Positions 14,416 to 22,223 of a stretch of DNA of 64,000 bases are shown here, one piece after another (within the stretch, counting starts at the first letter, position 1; each line of letters opens with the position of its first letter). Made by a program: the position numbers and the translations under genes. The stretch is from Synechococcus sp. SynAce01 (GTDB lineage: Bacteria; Cyanobacteriota; Cyanobacteriia; PCC-6307; Cyanobiaceae). Location of the stretch: positions 1,240,001 to 1,304,000 of the forward strand of contig NZ_CP018091.1 of assembly GCF_001885215.1 (NCBI RefSeq), read 5' to 3'. Under the pieces are notes generated by a model, which had not been told where the DNA came from, made no database searches, and saw nothing but the letters and a program-made list of their open reading frames with translations.

Positions 14416-16005
14416 TTAGCCCTCCGCCCCGCACCAAGCAATGCCGGCGAGGTCGGCCAGATCTCGATGCCAGCTGGTGAGATCGTGAGCAGCAAAACCG
14501 CTGAGTGTGGTGTGGCCACAGGCACGGGCCATCACCTGCATCAGATCGACCGAGGCTTGCAGAAAGCGCGCCAAACGATCAGCGGCATGGTCAATGTTCA
14601 GCTTGCGGCGCAGATCGGGGTTCTGGGTGGCGATGCCGGCGGGACAGTTGTTCGTATGGCAGATCCGGGCCCCAACGCAGCCAATCGCTTGGATCGCGGC
14701 GTTGGCCAAGGCAATCCCATCGGCTCCAAGGGCCATGGCCTTGATGAAGTCGGCGGGAGTTCTTAGGCCGCCCGTGATGATCAAGGTGACACGACCGCTG
14801 GCCCCCCGGCGATCAAGATGGCGCCGCGCCCGCGCCAATGCGGGGATCGTCGGCACCGAGATGTGATCACGAAACAGCAAGGGAGCACCTCCTGTGCCAC
14901 CACCGCGTCCATCGAGAATGATGTAATCAGCCCCAGCCTTCAGCGCAAAATCCAGATCGGCTTCGATCTGCTGAGCACTCATCTTGAAGCCAATGGGAAT
15001 CCCTCCGCTGATCTCCCTCACCTGATCTGAGAATCGCCGGAAGTCATCCACCGTGATCAGATCCTTGAAGGTCGGTGGAGAAATCGCCGCTTGGCCCTCA
15101 GCGACGCCACGCAATTCGGCGATACGGTCTGTCATCTTGCTGCGTGGCAGATAACCTCCGGTTCCGGTCTTCGCCGCTTGGCCTCACTTGAAGTGGAAGG
15201 CCTGTACGTGCTCAAGCAACTCCGGCCTGTAGCCGAATCGCCCTGAGGCGTATTCATAGAAATAACGCGTGGACTCCGCCTGTTCCTCGGGCAGCATTCC
15301 TCCTTCCCCGGAGCAAATGCCTGTTTCGGCTTTTTCGGCACCTCGTGCCAGGGAAACTTTCGCCTCCATGGAGAGCGCTCCAAAGCTCATGTCTGAAACG
15401 AACAGGGGTATCCGTAACGACAGGGGCTTGGCGGCCTGCGGACCAAGCACCAGTTCCGTTCCCACCGATGCGTCATCCTGCAAAGGTGTTCGAGCGAGCT
15501 GGGCCACCAGGATCTGGATGTGATCCCAACTCGGAAGTTGGCTGCGGGGCACTCCCATCGCCTCGACTGGCCCATGACTCCCCACCTGATCGAGGCCATG
15601 CTCAGCCAATTCATGAATGAAGCGGACATATGGTTCCACAGCAGTGGAATGGGGTTCCGGCATCTGAGCCTGATCAGGCTGCTCCGAAACTGAATCCTTT
15701 TTTGCATCGGAATCGGAATCCGAGCCCGAGTCCGAATGGGACAGGGCCTGCCCGACCTGCTCGTCAGAAACCTGGGCGTGGCTGCCATCGCAATAGGGAG
15801 GATGATCCGTCTGCTTACAGCGGCAAAGTGCGGACTCGCCCCCTGATTCGGGCGTGAAAGACAGGGGGGTAAAACGACTGCCTTCATGGGAGCCATCGCA
15901 GAACGGTTGCTCGCTTGAGCGTCCACAGGTGCAATACAGGTAGCTTTTCCCTGCCTTCAGATCGACAGATATAGGTTCATTCGCTGAAACGATGGCTTGG
16001 TTCAT
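14416..16005 (-). pseudogene. CDGSH-glutamate synthase (FMN domain) fusion interrupted by an in-frame TGA
   Basis: From ATG 16005 the frame encodes two CDGSH iron-sulfur motifs, YCTCGRSSEQPFCDGSH and LCRCKQTDHPPYCDGSH, a Ser/Asp-rich linker, and the start of an FMN-binding glutamate-synthase domain (SDMSFGALSMEAK, GICSGEGGMLPEE), then stops at TGA 15186-15184 after QAFHFK. The same frame continues without a shift: GQAAKTGTGGYLP, IGFKMSA, ILDGRGGGTGGAP, GCVGARICHTNNCPAGIATQNP, to the TAG at 14416. The TGA falls in the highly conserved K-x-x-Q-[GA]-AK block, so this is one gene broken by a nonsense codon, not two genes. Members use an FMN TIM barrel; the exact reaction of the CDGSH-fused type is unknown. 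Confidence 0.85.
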
Positions 16006-16051
16006 ACAAGACTGGCGTGATGGTGAGGCTGGCGCAACCGTGACAGCCTCG

Positions 16052-17052
16052 TTAGAGACGCCGGTTGCTGGAGAGCGGATGGCTGCTAATCGCGTACGCA
16101 GAGGCAAATCTCAGCAGCTCTTCCACTTGCGCCGCACTGGCAAGGCCTCGGGAGCCAGCGGCCGACTTGCCAACCAGTTCAGGTTGGCTGCAGAGACCAT
16201 CGAGGACAGCGGCCAGGAAGTTTTGGCTACAGCTTCCCCCATCGTCTTGGCTGTTGAGCGCTAAAAGACCACGATGACCACCCAGACACCACTGGATCGT
16301 GCCGGTGGGGCCGGGAATCAGCACGGAGGGGCGATTCGCCAATTGCCCATGAATCGCTGTCGCGTCGGTGGTACCAAAGAAATGATCGGCTTCTTCTTTG
16401 GTGCAGTGGATCAGACTGGCCGCTTCAGATAGAAGTTTGAAACGCTGCAACACGTCCGCACTCGGCGCTGAGCCTGGAGGCAGGCCCCAGAACGACGGTT
16501 GCCAGGCCACATCAAGGGCAACGCAAACTCCTTGTGCCCGCGCACGCTTGAGCAACAGGCTGATCGCCATGTAGTTGGAGAGCTCCTTCAGCGAATTAGT
16601 GGCAACGAGCAACCAGCGGGCCTCATCCAGGTAAGGCATGATCGATTCGGCCAGGGTTTCTGGAACCAGGGCTTGATCGGCAAAACCGACGTCCTGACTG
16701 CCGAGAAAATTGGTTCGCTCATGACCCCCATTTCGGTTGAGAAAGACTTCTGCCGTACGGGTGGGTCGGTCTGAATCGAACTGGAGAGCCACAGGGGCAA
16801 TATTCAGACTTGTCAGCAAGGAGCCCAGTTGACGGCCGATGGCATCCTCACTGAAGCGCCCCAAGAAGCCCACGGGAACCCCAAGCAAGGCGGCACTGCA
16901 AGCCACATTGAAGGGCTGTCCACCGGGGAAGGATCCGACGAACTGATCCCCTGTTTCTGTTGAAGCATGGACATGATTCAGCGAGACTTCGCCAATACAA
17001 ACAATGTAGGTTGCTCTGTTGAGCCGACGCTGATACTGGGAGTGGTTAACAT
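16052..17052 (-). pseudogene. PfkB-family carbohydrate kinase with a probable 5' frameshift
   Basis: A good Shine-Dalgarno (GGAGAA) precedes ATG 17052, which reads MLTTPSISVGSTEQPTLFV and then stops after about 24 codons. The PfkB sequence continues in another frame: VCIGEVSLNHVHAS, FPGGQPFNVACSAALLGVPVGFLGRFSEDAIG, through the sugar-kinase body to 16052. The span is 1001 bases, one short of a multiple of three, consistent with a single-base deletion near codon 20. The in-frame part has no good start before a GTG at about 16906, which would remove the substrate-binding strand. The C-terminus keeps only a weak version of the usual GAGD motif (QDDGGSCSQNF), so activity was questionable anyway. 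It lies 46 bases upstream of the CDGSH-glutamate synthase pseudogene. Confidence 0.7.
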
Positions 17053-17116
17053 AATTTCTCCAGATAAAGGATTGTGATCGCTTGGCTTCAGCGGCTTTTT
17101 GTGAGCTCTTGGCGCC

Positions 17117-17596
17117 TTACTGCAGAAGGCTCGCCAGCTTCCAGGCTGTCTTTTGGTGCGTGCGCAGCCGCTGCGTCAGCAAGTCGGCGCTGCCTTCATC
17201 GCCGGTCTCTTGAGCCTGAGCCAGCGCCTTTTGGCAATGGGCCGCGAGATGGCGGTGATCAGCCTCAAGCTCCCTCACCATGGCCATTGCATCAGGACTG
17301 CCACTGGCATCACAGAGAGAGGAGAGCCTGGAAAGGGCCGCCGCTCCATAGGGTGCTTCGACCCTGAGCACACGGATGCGCTCAGCCAGCTCATCGATGG
17401 CTTCGAACAGTTCGGTGTATTGCTCCATGAACAGAGCATGCAGGGACGTGAACATGGGACCCGTCACATTCCAGTGAAAGCCATGGGTTTTGCTGTAGAG
17501 CACGTAAGTGTCAGCCAGCACCTGCTTCAAGCCAGCAACGTTCTTGCCGTGGCTGTTTGCCGTTTGCGTTGTGGGGGCAATCAATGTGTTCGTCAT
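17117..17596 (-). CDS. dps: Dps-family ferritin-like DNA-protection protein
   Basis: A 159-residue Dps homologue. The ferroxidase-site signature is present: YVLYSKTHGFHWNVTGPMFTSLHALFMEQYTELFEAIDELAERIR (given here as the block from about residue 35 to 80, with His, His, Asp and Glu ligands). The C-terminal helix has LEADHRHLAAHC and ends with a helix KTAWKLASLLQ. Dps forms a dodecamer that oxidises and stores iron and protects DNA. I choose ATG 17596 (MTNTLIAPTT); an in-frame ATG at 17620 is possible, since an AAGGAG lies between them. The pfkB-like gene lies downstream on the same strand after 65 bases. Confidence 0.9.
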   Translation of the reverse strand: MTNTLIAPTTQTANSHGKNVAGLKQVLADTYVLYSKTHGFHWNVTGPMFTSLHALFMEQYTELFEAIDELAERIRVLRVEAPYGAAALSRLSSLCDASGSPDAMAMVRELEADHRHLAAHCQKALAQAQETGDEGSADLLTQRLRTHQKTAWKLASLLQ

Positions 17597-18269
17597 AAAA
17601 AATATTGTGGACTCCTTCATCACTATCACGATTGACCGAAGGAGACAAATGAAGGCACAACAGAATTCAACCTCAAGAGGCATGAGTCATTAGGATCACT
17701 CATGAACAGGCTCAACATCCTCAGCCTGCAGTCTGATGTTGCTATAAAGAAAGGATAAAGCTGTTCGATTCTGCTTGAATCAGCAGAAAAAAGGGCTCAA
17801 AAACTTTCATCGGCAAGCCAAGCAGTCAAGAAAACTGATCAATGATCAGGCCCTGTCTGCTTAACCGGCGAGATCGCTTGCGCTGCCGATCATCTCAGCG
17901 GTGAATCGAAGCAATCAGCCCTGCCCAGCCTGGCATCTATCGCTTGACCGCAATCTGCCTATCGGTTACGGTAGAGCAATCGGATCAAGATCAGCGCATC
18001 ATGCGATTGGTCGTTCAAACGATTGTTTGAGCATTTTCCCGAGCTGTCCGCCTAGGCACTGCCTAGTGAGAGATTGCCGGCGAAGACACTTCTGGCGGGC
18101 TCTCTGCTTACGAGGGCTCTATTTTCAAAGCTTCGGCTTAAGCGACGTCTTTCGCGAGCTTCGCGAAAGACGCAGACACGTTTGGCGATCCCTTTCTTGC
18201 CCAGCCATCACGCCGGGGCAGATGCAGTGATCTTGGTTCCGTCCCCTATCAACTCTATCGAGACCACCT
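17597..18269. other. Gene-free stretch of about 670 bases with a strong hairpin
   Basis: It separates dps (minus) from the coiled-coil gene (plus) and should hold both promoters. The one frame of note on the plus strand (17901-18230) is arginine- and cysteine-rich with no family resemblance. The 12-bp perfect hairpin at 18146-18172 is the only structure I could define. Confidence 0.5.
18146..18172. repeat. Perfect 12-bp hairpin with 3-base loop
   Basis: CGTCTTTCGCGA (18146-18157), loop GCT, TCGCGAAAGACG (18161-18172). It is about 100 bases upstream of the coiled-coil gene at 18270. No T run follows on either strand, so it is not a standard terminator; it may be an operator, a transcript leader structure or the relic of a mobile element. 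Confidence 0.8.
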
Positions 18270-18668
18270 ATGACGATGACCAAAGACAACACCCTGATGA
18301 CCAACGCCAAGCAAGTTCTCAGTGACAAGGAGCGCCAGGCCTACTTCGAGCAGCAGCAGGCCCGCCTTGATGAGTGGACAGCTGAACTGGAGAAACTCAA
18401 GGCGAAAGCCAGCTATCAAAGCGCCTCGGCCAAGCAAGCGGTACTTGAGAAGATCGACCAACAACTGGACACACTTCAAGAAGCCCGCAGCTTTGTTCAC
18501 AGCAAACTCCTCAATGTTCAAGAAGCCTCCAGTGATCAATGGAACCAGCTTGTTGAGGAATCAGACCACCTCTTGAGTCAACTATCGGAGAAGGTCAAAG
18601 GGTTCATGGACGACATCAATGGATCGCCTACCGACGGTGCGGCGAACCAGCAACAGGACCAGGCCTGA
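18270..18668 (+). CDS. Small coiled-coil protein, unknown
   Basis: A 132-residue, highly charged, almost entirely helical protein without cysteine, signal peptide or membrane segment. Heptad-like spacing is visible through EQQQARLDEWTAELEKLKAK and again through KAVLEKIDQQLDTLQEA-type sequence and WNQLVEESDHLLSQLSEKVK. It resembles small cyanobacterial coiled-coil proteins of unknown role. Alternative starts exist at ATG 18276 and ATG 18297. It has its own long upstream region and converges on the lipoprotein gene at 18700. Confidence 0.65.
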   Translation: MTMTKDNTLMTNAKQVLSDKERQAYFEQQQARLDEWTAELEKLKAKASYQSASAKQAVLEKIDQQLDTLQEARSFVHSKLLNVQEASSDQWNQLVEESDHLLSQLSEKVKGFMDDINGSPTDGAANQQQDQA

Positions 18669-18699
18669 ATCCTGAAGCCAGGGCTTCCATGCCCTGGCG

Positions 18700-19377
18700 C
18701 TACCCAGGCCAGCGACACCCTTCCTCGCCTGCACCCACTGAATCGATGAAGCCAATCAAGCTTCCATTCGTCAGTTTGAAGGCCGGATTGATGGCAAAGC
18801 CCGCGCTTCTCAAACCCCTGGCCGTCCACTGGTTGCAGGTGCTGAACAGGTGATAGGAGCCCGTAGCTTCGTAGAACTGGTTCACGCCTTGCCTGCCTGT
18901 TGGCGTCGGCAACAGGCCTCCCTTTGCATCCCTGAGAAAACTATCCGCCAGAAATTGGCTCAATGATCTGATCTGTTCCTCACTCAGGCACAGGCGCCGT
19001 ACAACGCGATCAGGGAACGACCGGTAGGGCGAGCTGGGAACAGACACCACATGCACGACGGAGTCGGTGGGCCAGAACAACGCCTTCAGCGTGTGGTCCG
19101 TCCTTTTTTCTCCAGCTTGATAGAAATCATTGTCCCCCCAGCCCACCTCGAGATAGCGGCCGGCAGGAAATCGCTCGGCCAATCCCGGCAGCAGATCTTG
19201 CAGTTGCTCGCTTGGAACAACGATTCCGGTGTGCAAGCCATGGGTCACCAGATAGGCCGAATGCCGACCTGATGCTTGCGTATGCCCTTGTGGAACAGGG
19301 CGCCGATGCTGTTGAGGACTCGCGCACCCAACGCTCAGCAGCACCACTAACGAAACCAGCCCAAGGCGTAAGCCCAT
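18700..19377 (-). CDS. DUF2459 (TIGR02117-like) lipoprotein
   Basis: A 225-residue protein with an N-terminal hydrophobic segment and a possible lipidation cysteine (VVLLSVGCAS). Family-typical blocks follow: THGLHTGIVVPSEQL near residue 45, YLEVGWGDNDFYQAG near 75, and FSTCNQWTARGLRSAGF near 180 with a conserved cysteine. These histidine and cysteine blocks look like a hydrolase active site, but no reaction is established. The family was noticed near polyhydroxyalkanoate genes in other bacteria; none are here. It is transcribed leftwards, 34 bases from the gene at 19412. Confidence 0.82.
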   Translation of the reverse strand: MGLRLGLVSLVVLLSVGCASPQQHRRPVPQGHTQASGRHSAYLVTHGLHTGIVVPSEQLQDLLPGLAERFPAGRYLEVGWGDNDFYQAGEKRTDHTLKALFWPTDSVVHVVSVPSSPYRSFPDRVVRRLCLSEEQIRSLSQFLADSFLRDAKGGLLPTPTGRQGVNQFYEATGSYHLFSTCNQWTARGLRSAGFAINPAFKLTNGSLIGFIDSVGAGEEGCRWPG

Positions 19378-19411
19378 GGCACCAACCCCAGGGCCCGAGC
19401 CCTTGACGTGA

Positions 19412-20152
19412 TCAGCGCATCACCTTGATCTCAGTGTTGTCGCTCAACGTTGCCGAGAGGCTGAAGCTGCGGCCCACCCGTTGCACGGGGGTGCCGGCCA
19501 TCGCATCGAGGAAAGGTTGCAGGCCGCCCTGATCGCATTGGGCCGGGGTTGTGCCGCTCACGTATTGCACCGGGATCACCCGGCGGGGCTGCAGCTCCCG
19601 CACCACTTCGGCCGCTTCGGCACCGGTGTACACCTTGGCGCCGCCGCCCACACCGATCACGAGCACATCAGGGCGACCCAGCAACACCCGGTCTTCCGGC
19701 CGCAGGCCGGCGGCGGTGCCGCCCAAATGGGTGAACTCCAGGCCGCCTTGCTTCCAGCGCCAGATCGTGGCCATGCCGAAGCGGCGGCCGCCGAGACGGT
19801 CGTGGGGAATGGACACCCCTTCCAGCTGAAGCCCGGCCATCCGGTATGAGCCCGGGTTGACCAGCAGGGGCCCGGAGGCCACCGGCGCCCCTTCATCGAG
19901 CAGGCGGCTGCTGGCCAGGATCACATCGGCGCTCACCCGCGGCTCGGCCAGCCCGGCGGCGCAACCCACCGCCTTGAAGGGATTGAGCAGCACCCGGGCA
20001 CCGCCACCCTGGATCAGCAGGGCGGTGTGGCCATAGCTGGTGATCGTCACGCCACTGGCCTGGCTGGCCGCAGGGCTGACAAGGCCGAGACCCAGCAGCA
20101 GGGCCGCTGAGGAGGTGGCCAGGCTGGCCGAAAGCTTGGTGGCGCTGGCCAT
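19412..20152 (-). CDS. Secreted MBL-fold-like protein with degenerate metal site
   Basis: A 246-residue protein starting MASATKLSASLATSSAALLLGLGL, a long signal peptide ending near AASQA. The rest resembles the UlaG/L-ascorbate-lactonase-like MBL fold: TSYGHTALLIQGGGARVLLNP, ADVILASSRLLD where HxxxDH is expected, FTHLGGT near residue 140, and LVIGVGGG near 165. Most of the histidine ligands of the family are missing, so it may be a non-metal relative. It is the last gene of the leftward prfB-trpG run, after a 62-base gap, which suggests co-transcription but not function. Confidence 0.75.
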   Translation of the reverse strand: MASATKLSASLATSSAALLLGLGLVSPAASQASGVTITSYGHTALLIQGGGARVLLNPFKAVGCAAGLAEPRVSADVILASSRLLDEGAPVASGPLLVNPGSYRMAGLQLEGVSIPHDRLGGRRFGMATIWRWKQGGLEFTHLGGTAAGLRPEDRVLLGRPDVLVIGVGGGAKVYTGAEAAEVVRELQPRRVIPVQYVSGTTPAQCDQGGLQPFLDAMAGTPVQRVGRSFSLSATLSDNTEIKVMR

Positions 20153-20214
20153 GGCAGGGTGCGCCCTGGCGGCGCCTGGAGTGGCGCGAACCTAGCAGCG
20201 CCGATCCAGGGATC

Positions 20215-20829
20215 TCAGCGCAGCGTTCCGGTGACGGCTCCGGCGGCCTGGCGCAGGAAATTGGCCAGCAGGCGATGGCCGTCCTGGGTGAGCACACTCT
20301 CCGGGTGGAACTGCACGCCCTGCAGGTGGCGATGCTGGCGGTGCTGCAGGCCCATGATCGTGCCGTCCTCGAGCCAGGCCGTGATCTCCAGGCAAGGCGG
20401 CAGGCTGTCGCGCTCGGCGATCAGGCTGTGGTAGCGGGTGGCGGTGAGCGGGCTGGGCAGCCCCTCGAACACCCCTTCGCCGCCATGCAGCACCGGCGAG
20501 GTCTTGCCGTGCATCAACTCCGCCGCCCGCACCACCCGGCCACCAAACACCTGGGCCAGGCATTGATGGCCGAGGCACACGCCGAGGATCGGCAGGGTGG
20601 GGCCCAGTTCCTTCAACACCTCCAAGCAGATGCCGGCCTGGTTCGGATCGCCCGGACCCGGCGAGATCAGGATCGCTTCGGGGGCAAGGGCGCGGATGCC
20701 ATCCAAGGAGAGTGCGTCGTTGCGCACCACCCGCACCTCGGCGGCCAGGGGGTGATCAGCGGCCAGTTCACCGAGGTATTGCACCAGGTTGAACGTGAAG
20801 CTGTCGTAGTTGTCGAGAACGAGAAGCAT
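20215..20829 (-). CDS. trpG: Glutamine amidotransferase of anthranilate/aminodeoxychorismate synthase
   Basis: A 204-residue class I glutamine amidotransferase. The N-terminus [22 protein letters not shown] is diagnostic of TrpG/PabA; the oxyanion turn ISPGPGDP is at residues 55-62, the nucleophile Cys85 sits in ILGVCLGHQ, and GVQFHPES provides the catalytic His and Glu. It releases ammonia from glutamine for the partner subunit that makes anthranilate or aminodeoxychorismate; in cyanobacteria one such subunit may serve both pathways. It follows dgkA by 42 bases in the leftward operon. Confidence 0.93.
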   Translation of the reverse strand: MLLVLDNYDSFTFNLVQYLGELAADHPLAAEVRVVRNDALSLDGIRALAPEAILISPGPGDPNQAGICLEVLKELGPTLPILGVCLGHQCLAQVFGGRVVRAAELMHGKTSPVLHGGEGVFEGLPSPLTATRYHSLIAERDSLPPCLEITAWLEDGTIMGLQHRQHRHLQGVQFHPESVLTQDGHRLLANFLRQAAGAVTGTLR

Positions 20830-20871
20830 TCATCCGGGGCCAGAGGGCCCGATCCGGGGCCAGGCCCCCCA

Positions 20872-21327
20872 TCAAAGACCAAGCACGACCAGCAGCGGCG
20901 GCAGCAGCAGCAACAGGGCAATCAACAGCGAGGCCACGGCGGCCACCAGCACCGCCGCTGCGGCGCAATCCTTGGCGATCCGGGCCAGGGGATGGAAGCG
21001 GCGGCCGATGGCCAGATCCACCACCGACTCGATCGCCGTGTTGATCAGCTCCAGCACCAGCACCGCCGTGACCGTGAGCACCAGTACGGCCAATCGGTCC
21101 GGGCTCAACTGCAGCCAGAGGCCCAGGCCGAAGGTGAACGCCCCCACCACCACATGGATGCGGAAATTGCGCTGGGTCAGAAAACCATGGGCCAGCCCCT
21201 GGGCGGCGTAGCGCAGGCTCAGGGGCAGGTCACCGGCCACACGCCAGGGACCCGTCCGCCGGCCCCGTCCCCGTGGACGGATCTCGTTGGCCAAAGGGGC
21301 TGGATTGGCGGGGAAAAGTGTTGTCAT
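20872..21327 (-). CDS. dgkA: Diacylglycerol/undecaprenol kinase (DgkA family)
   Basis: A 151-residue small membrane kinase. After a basic N-terminus, the family block SLRYAAQGLAHGFLTQRNFRIHVVVGAF leads into three membrane helices: one near residues 55-75, LVLTVTAVLVLELINTAIESVVDLA with the catalytic ELINTAIE, and the C-terminal AAVLVAAVASLLIALLLLLPP. The ATP/metal aspartate in IAKDCAAAAVL is kept. It phosphorylates a lipid alcohol in the cytoplasmic membrane. I choose ATG 21327 because the ATG at 21384 overlaps the ybeY stop region and adds unconserved residues. Confidence 0.92.
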   Translation of the reverse strand: MTTLFPANPAPLANEIRPRGRGRRTGPWRVAGDLPLSLRYAAQGLAHGFLTQRNFRIHVVVGAFTFGLGLWLQLSPDRLAVLVLTVTAVLVLELINTAIESVVDLAIGRRFHPLARIAKDCAAAAVLVAAVASLLIALLLLLPPLLVVLGL

Positions 21328-21392
21328 GGGGCCCTGTTTCCGGCCTGCATCGCACCCTACCGTCGATTTTTGTTCACGCCACATTTGGTCGC

Positions 21393-21932
21393 TCAGTCCG
21401 CACAGCCGAGCAGCTGGTCCTGGCGGGCAAGCATCGCCTGCAGGCGGGCCTCCGTCGGGTGATCCCAGCCCAGCAGGTGCAGCAGGCCATGGCTTGCCAG
21501 CCAGGGAAGCTCCCGCTCCAGGCCCTCGCCCGCCGCTGTGGCCTGACGAGCGGCCGTCTCCAGGGAAATCACGATGTCACCGAGTTCAAGCGGTTCAAGC
21601 TCCATCTCGGCAGGCTGTGGGGGGGTCGGGGCCGCATCAAGGTCGGCGTCCTGGGCGGCAAAGGCCAGCACATCGGTGGGGCCTTCCACCTGCCGCCAAC
21701 TGGCATTGAGCTCAGCGATCTCGGCGTCGCCACAGAGGCTGAGCCCGAGGCTGTAGGCCTGGGCACTGAGGCCCGGCGGCAGCTCGGCCGCCAGCTGGAC
21801 CAGCCAGCCGCCCAGTAGACCCTGCCAGTGCTCTTCAGCGGCGTTCGGATCGCCATAGGGGCCAGCCGCCCGAAGCAGATCGGCAGGCAGGGCCGGATCG
21901 AGGCTGAAGGCCAGATCGAGCGTCAGGCTCAT
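21393..21932 (-). CDS. ybeY: Endoribonuclease YbeY (16S rRNA maturation)
   Basis: A 179-residue YbeY homologue. The zinc-binding motif HGLLHLLGWDHPTE (near residue 150) carries the three histidines, and NASWRQVEGPTDVLAFA (near 75) matches the family's NxxxRxxxxPTDVLSF block. YbeY matures 16S rRNA and takes part in ribosome quality control. An acidic, proline-rich insert (residues 100-120) lengthens the protein, as in other picocyanobacteria. Its start codon overlaps the DUF3285 stop (21929-21932), showing translational coupling. Confidence 0.93.
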   Translation of the reverse strand: MSLTLDLAFSLDPALPADLLRAAGPYGDPNAAEEHWQGLLGGWLVQLAAELPPGLSAQAYSLGLSLCGDAEIAELNASWRQVEGPTDVLAFAAQDADLDAAPTPPQPAEMELEPLELGDIVISLETAARQATAAGEGLERELPWLASHGLLHLLGWDHPTEARLQAMLARQDQLLGCAD

Positions 21933-22195
21933 TGGGGAAGGCTGGGCCGACCGAACCAGGCCAGCAGGAACAGCAGCGCGCTGAAGCCCACCGCGGTGAG
22001 CCCGAAGTGGACCAGGCTCTGGCGCCCCTTCCTGACCATGTTGCGCATCGCCAGCTTCACGAAGCTGGGTGGCGGGCTGGTGGGGGCCGGCGGCTCCAGA
22101 GGGGCTGGATCTACTGGGTTTTGGTCAATGAGGCCTGGCTCAGTGAGGCCTGGTTCAGAGAGGCCTTGATCCATGGGGCTGCTGCTGTCAGTCAT
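21929..22195 (-). CDS. DUF3285-family small membrane protein
   Basis: An 88-residue cyanobacterial protein. A proline-rich N-terminus contains a short repeated word (GLSEPGLTEPGLIDQ), followed by FVKLAMRNMVRKGRQSLVHFGLTAVGFSALLFLLAWF, a basic stretch running into one membrane helix. This block is what I associate with DUF3285. Function unknown. It lies between prfB and ybeY, overlaps ybeY by four bases, and is 28 bases from prfB. The Ser/Pro-rich N-terminal part is probably variable between strains. Confidence 0.82.
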   Translation of the reverse strand: MTDSSSPMDQGLSEPGLTEPGLIDQNPVDPAPLEPPAPTSPPPSFVKLAMRNMVRKGRQSLVHFGLTAVGFSALLFLLAWFGRPSLPQ

Positions 22196-22223
22196 TGGTC
22201 AGTTTTCGGGGGATCGGCAGGGC

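Noticed and set aside
15184-15186. Selenocysteine codon at the in-frame TGA
   Set aside because: No conserved cysteine occurs at this family position, no SECIS-like element is apparent, and selenoprotein machinery is not expected in this group; a nonsense mutation is simpler.
17901-18230. 109-codon plus-strand frame in the dps/coiled-coil gap
   Set aside because: Arg/Cys-rich composition, no family resemblance, and it spans the perfect hairpin at 18146-18172.
20275-21462. 395-codon plus-strand open frame over trpG and dgkA
   Set aside because: Both genes beneath it on the minus strand are unmistakable; the frame encodes low-complexity His/Gln-rich sequence.
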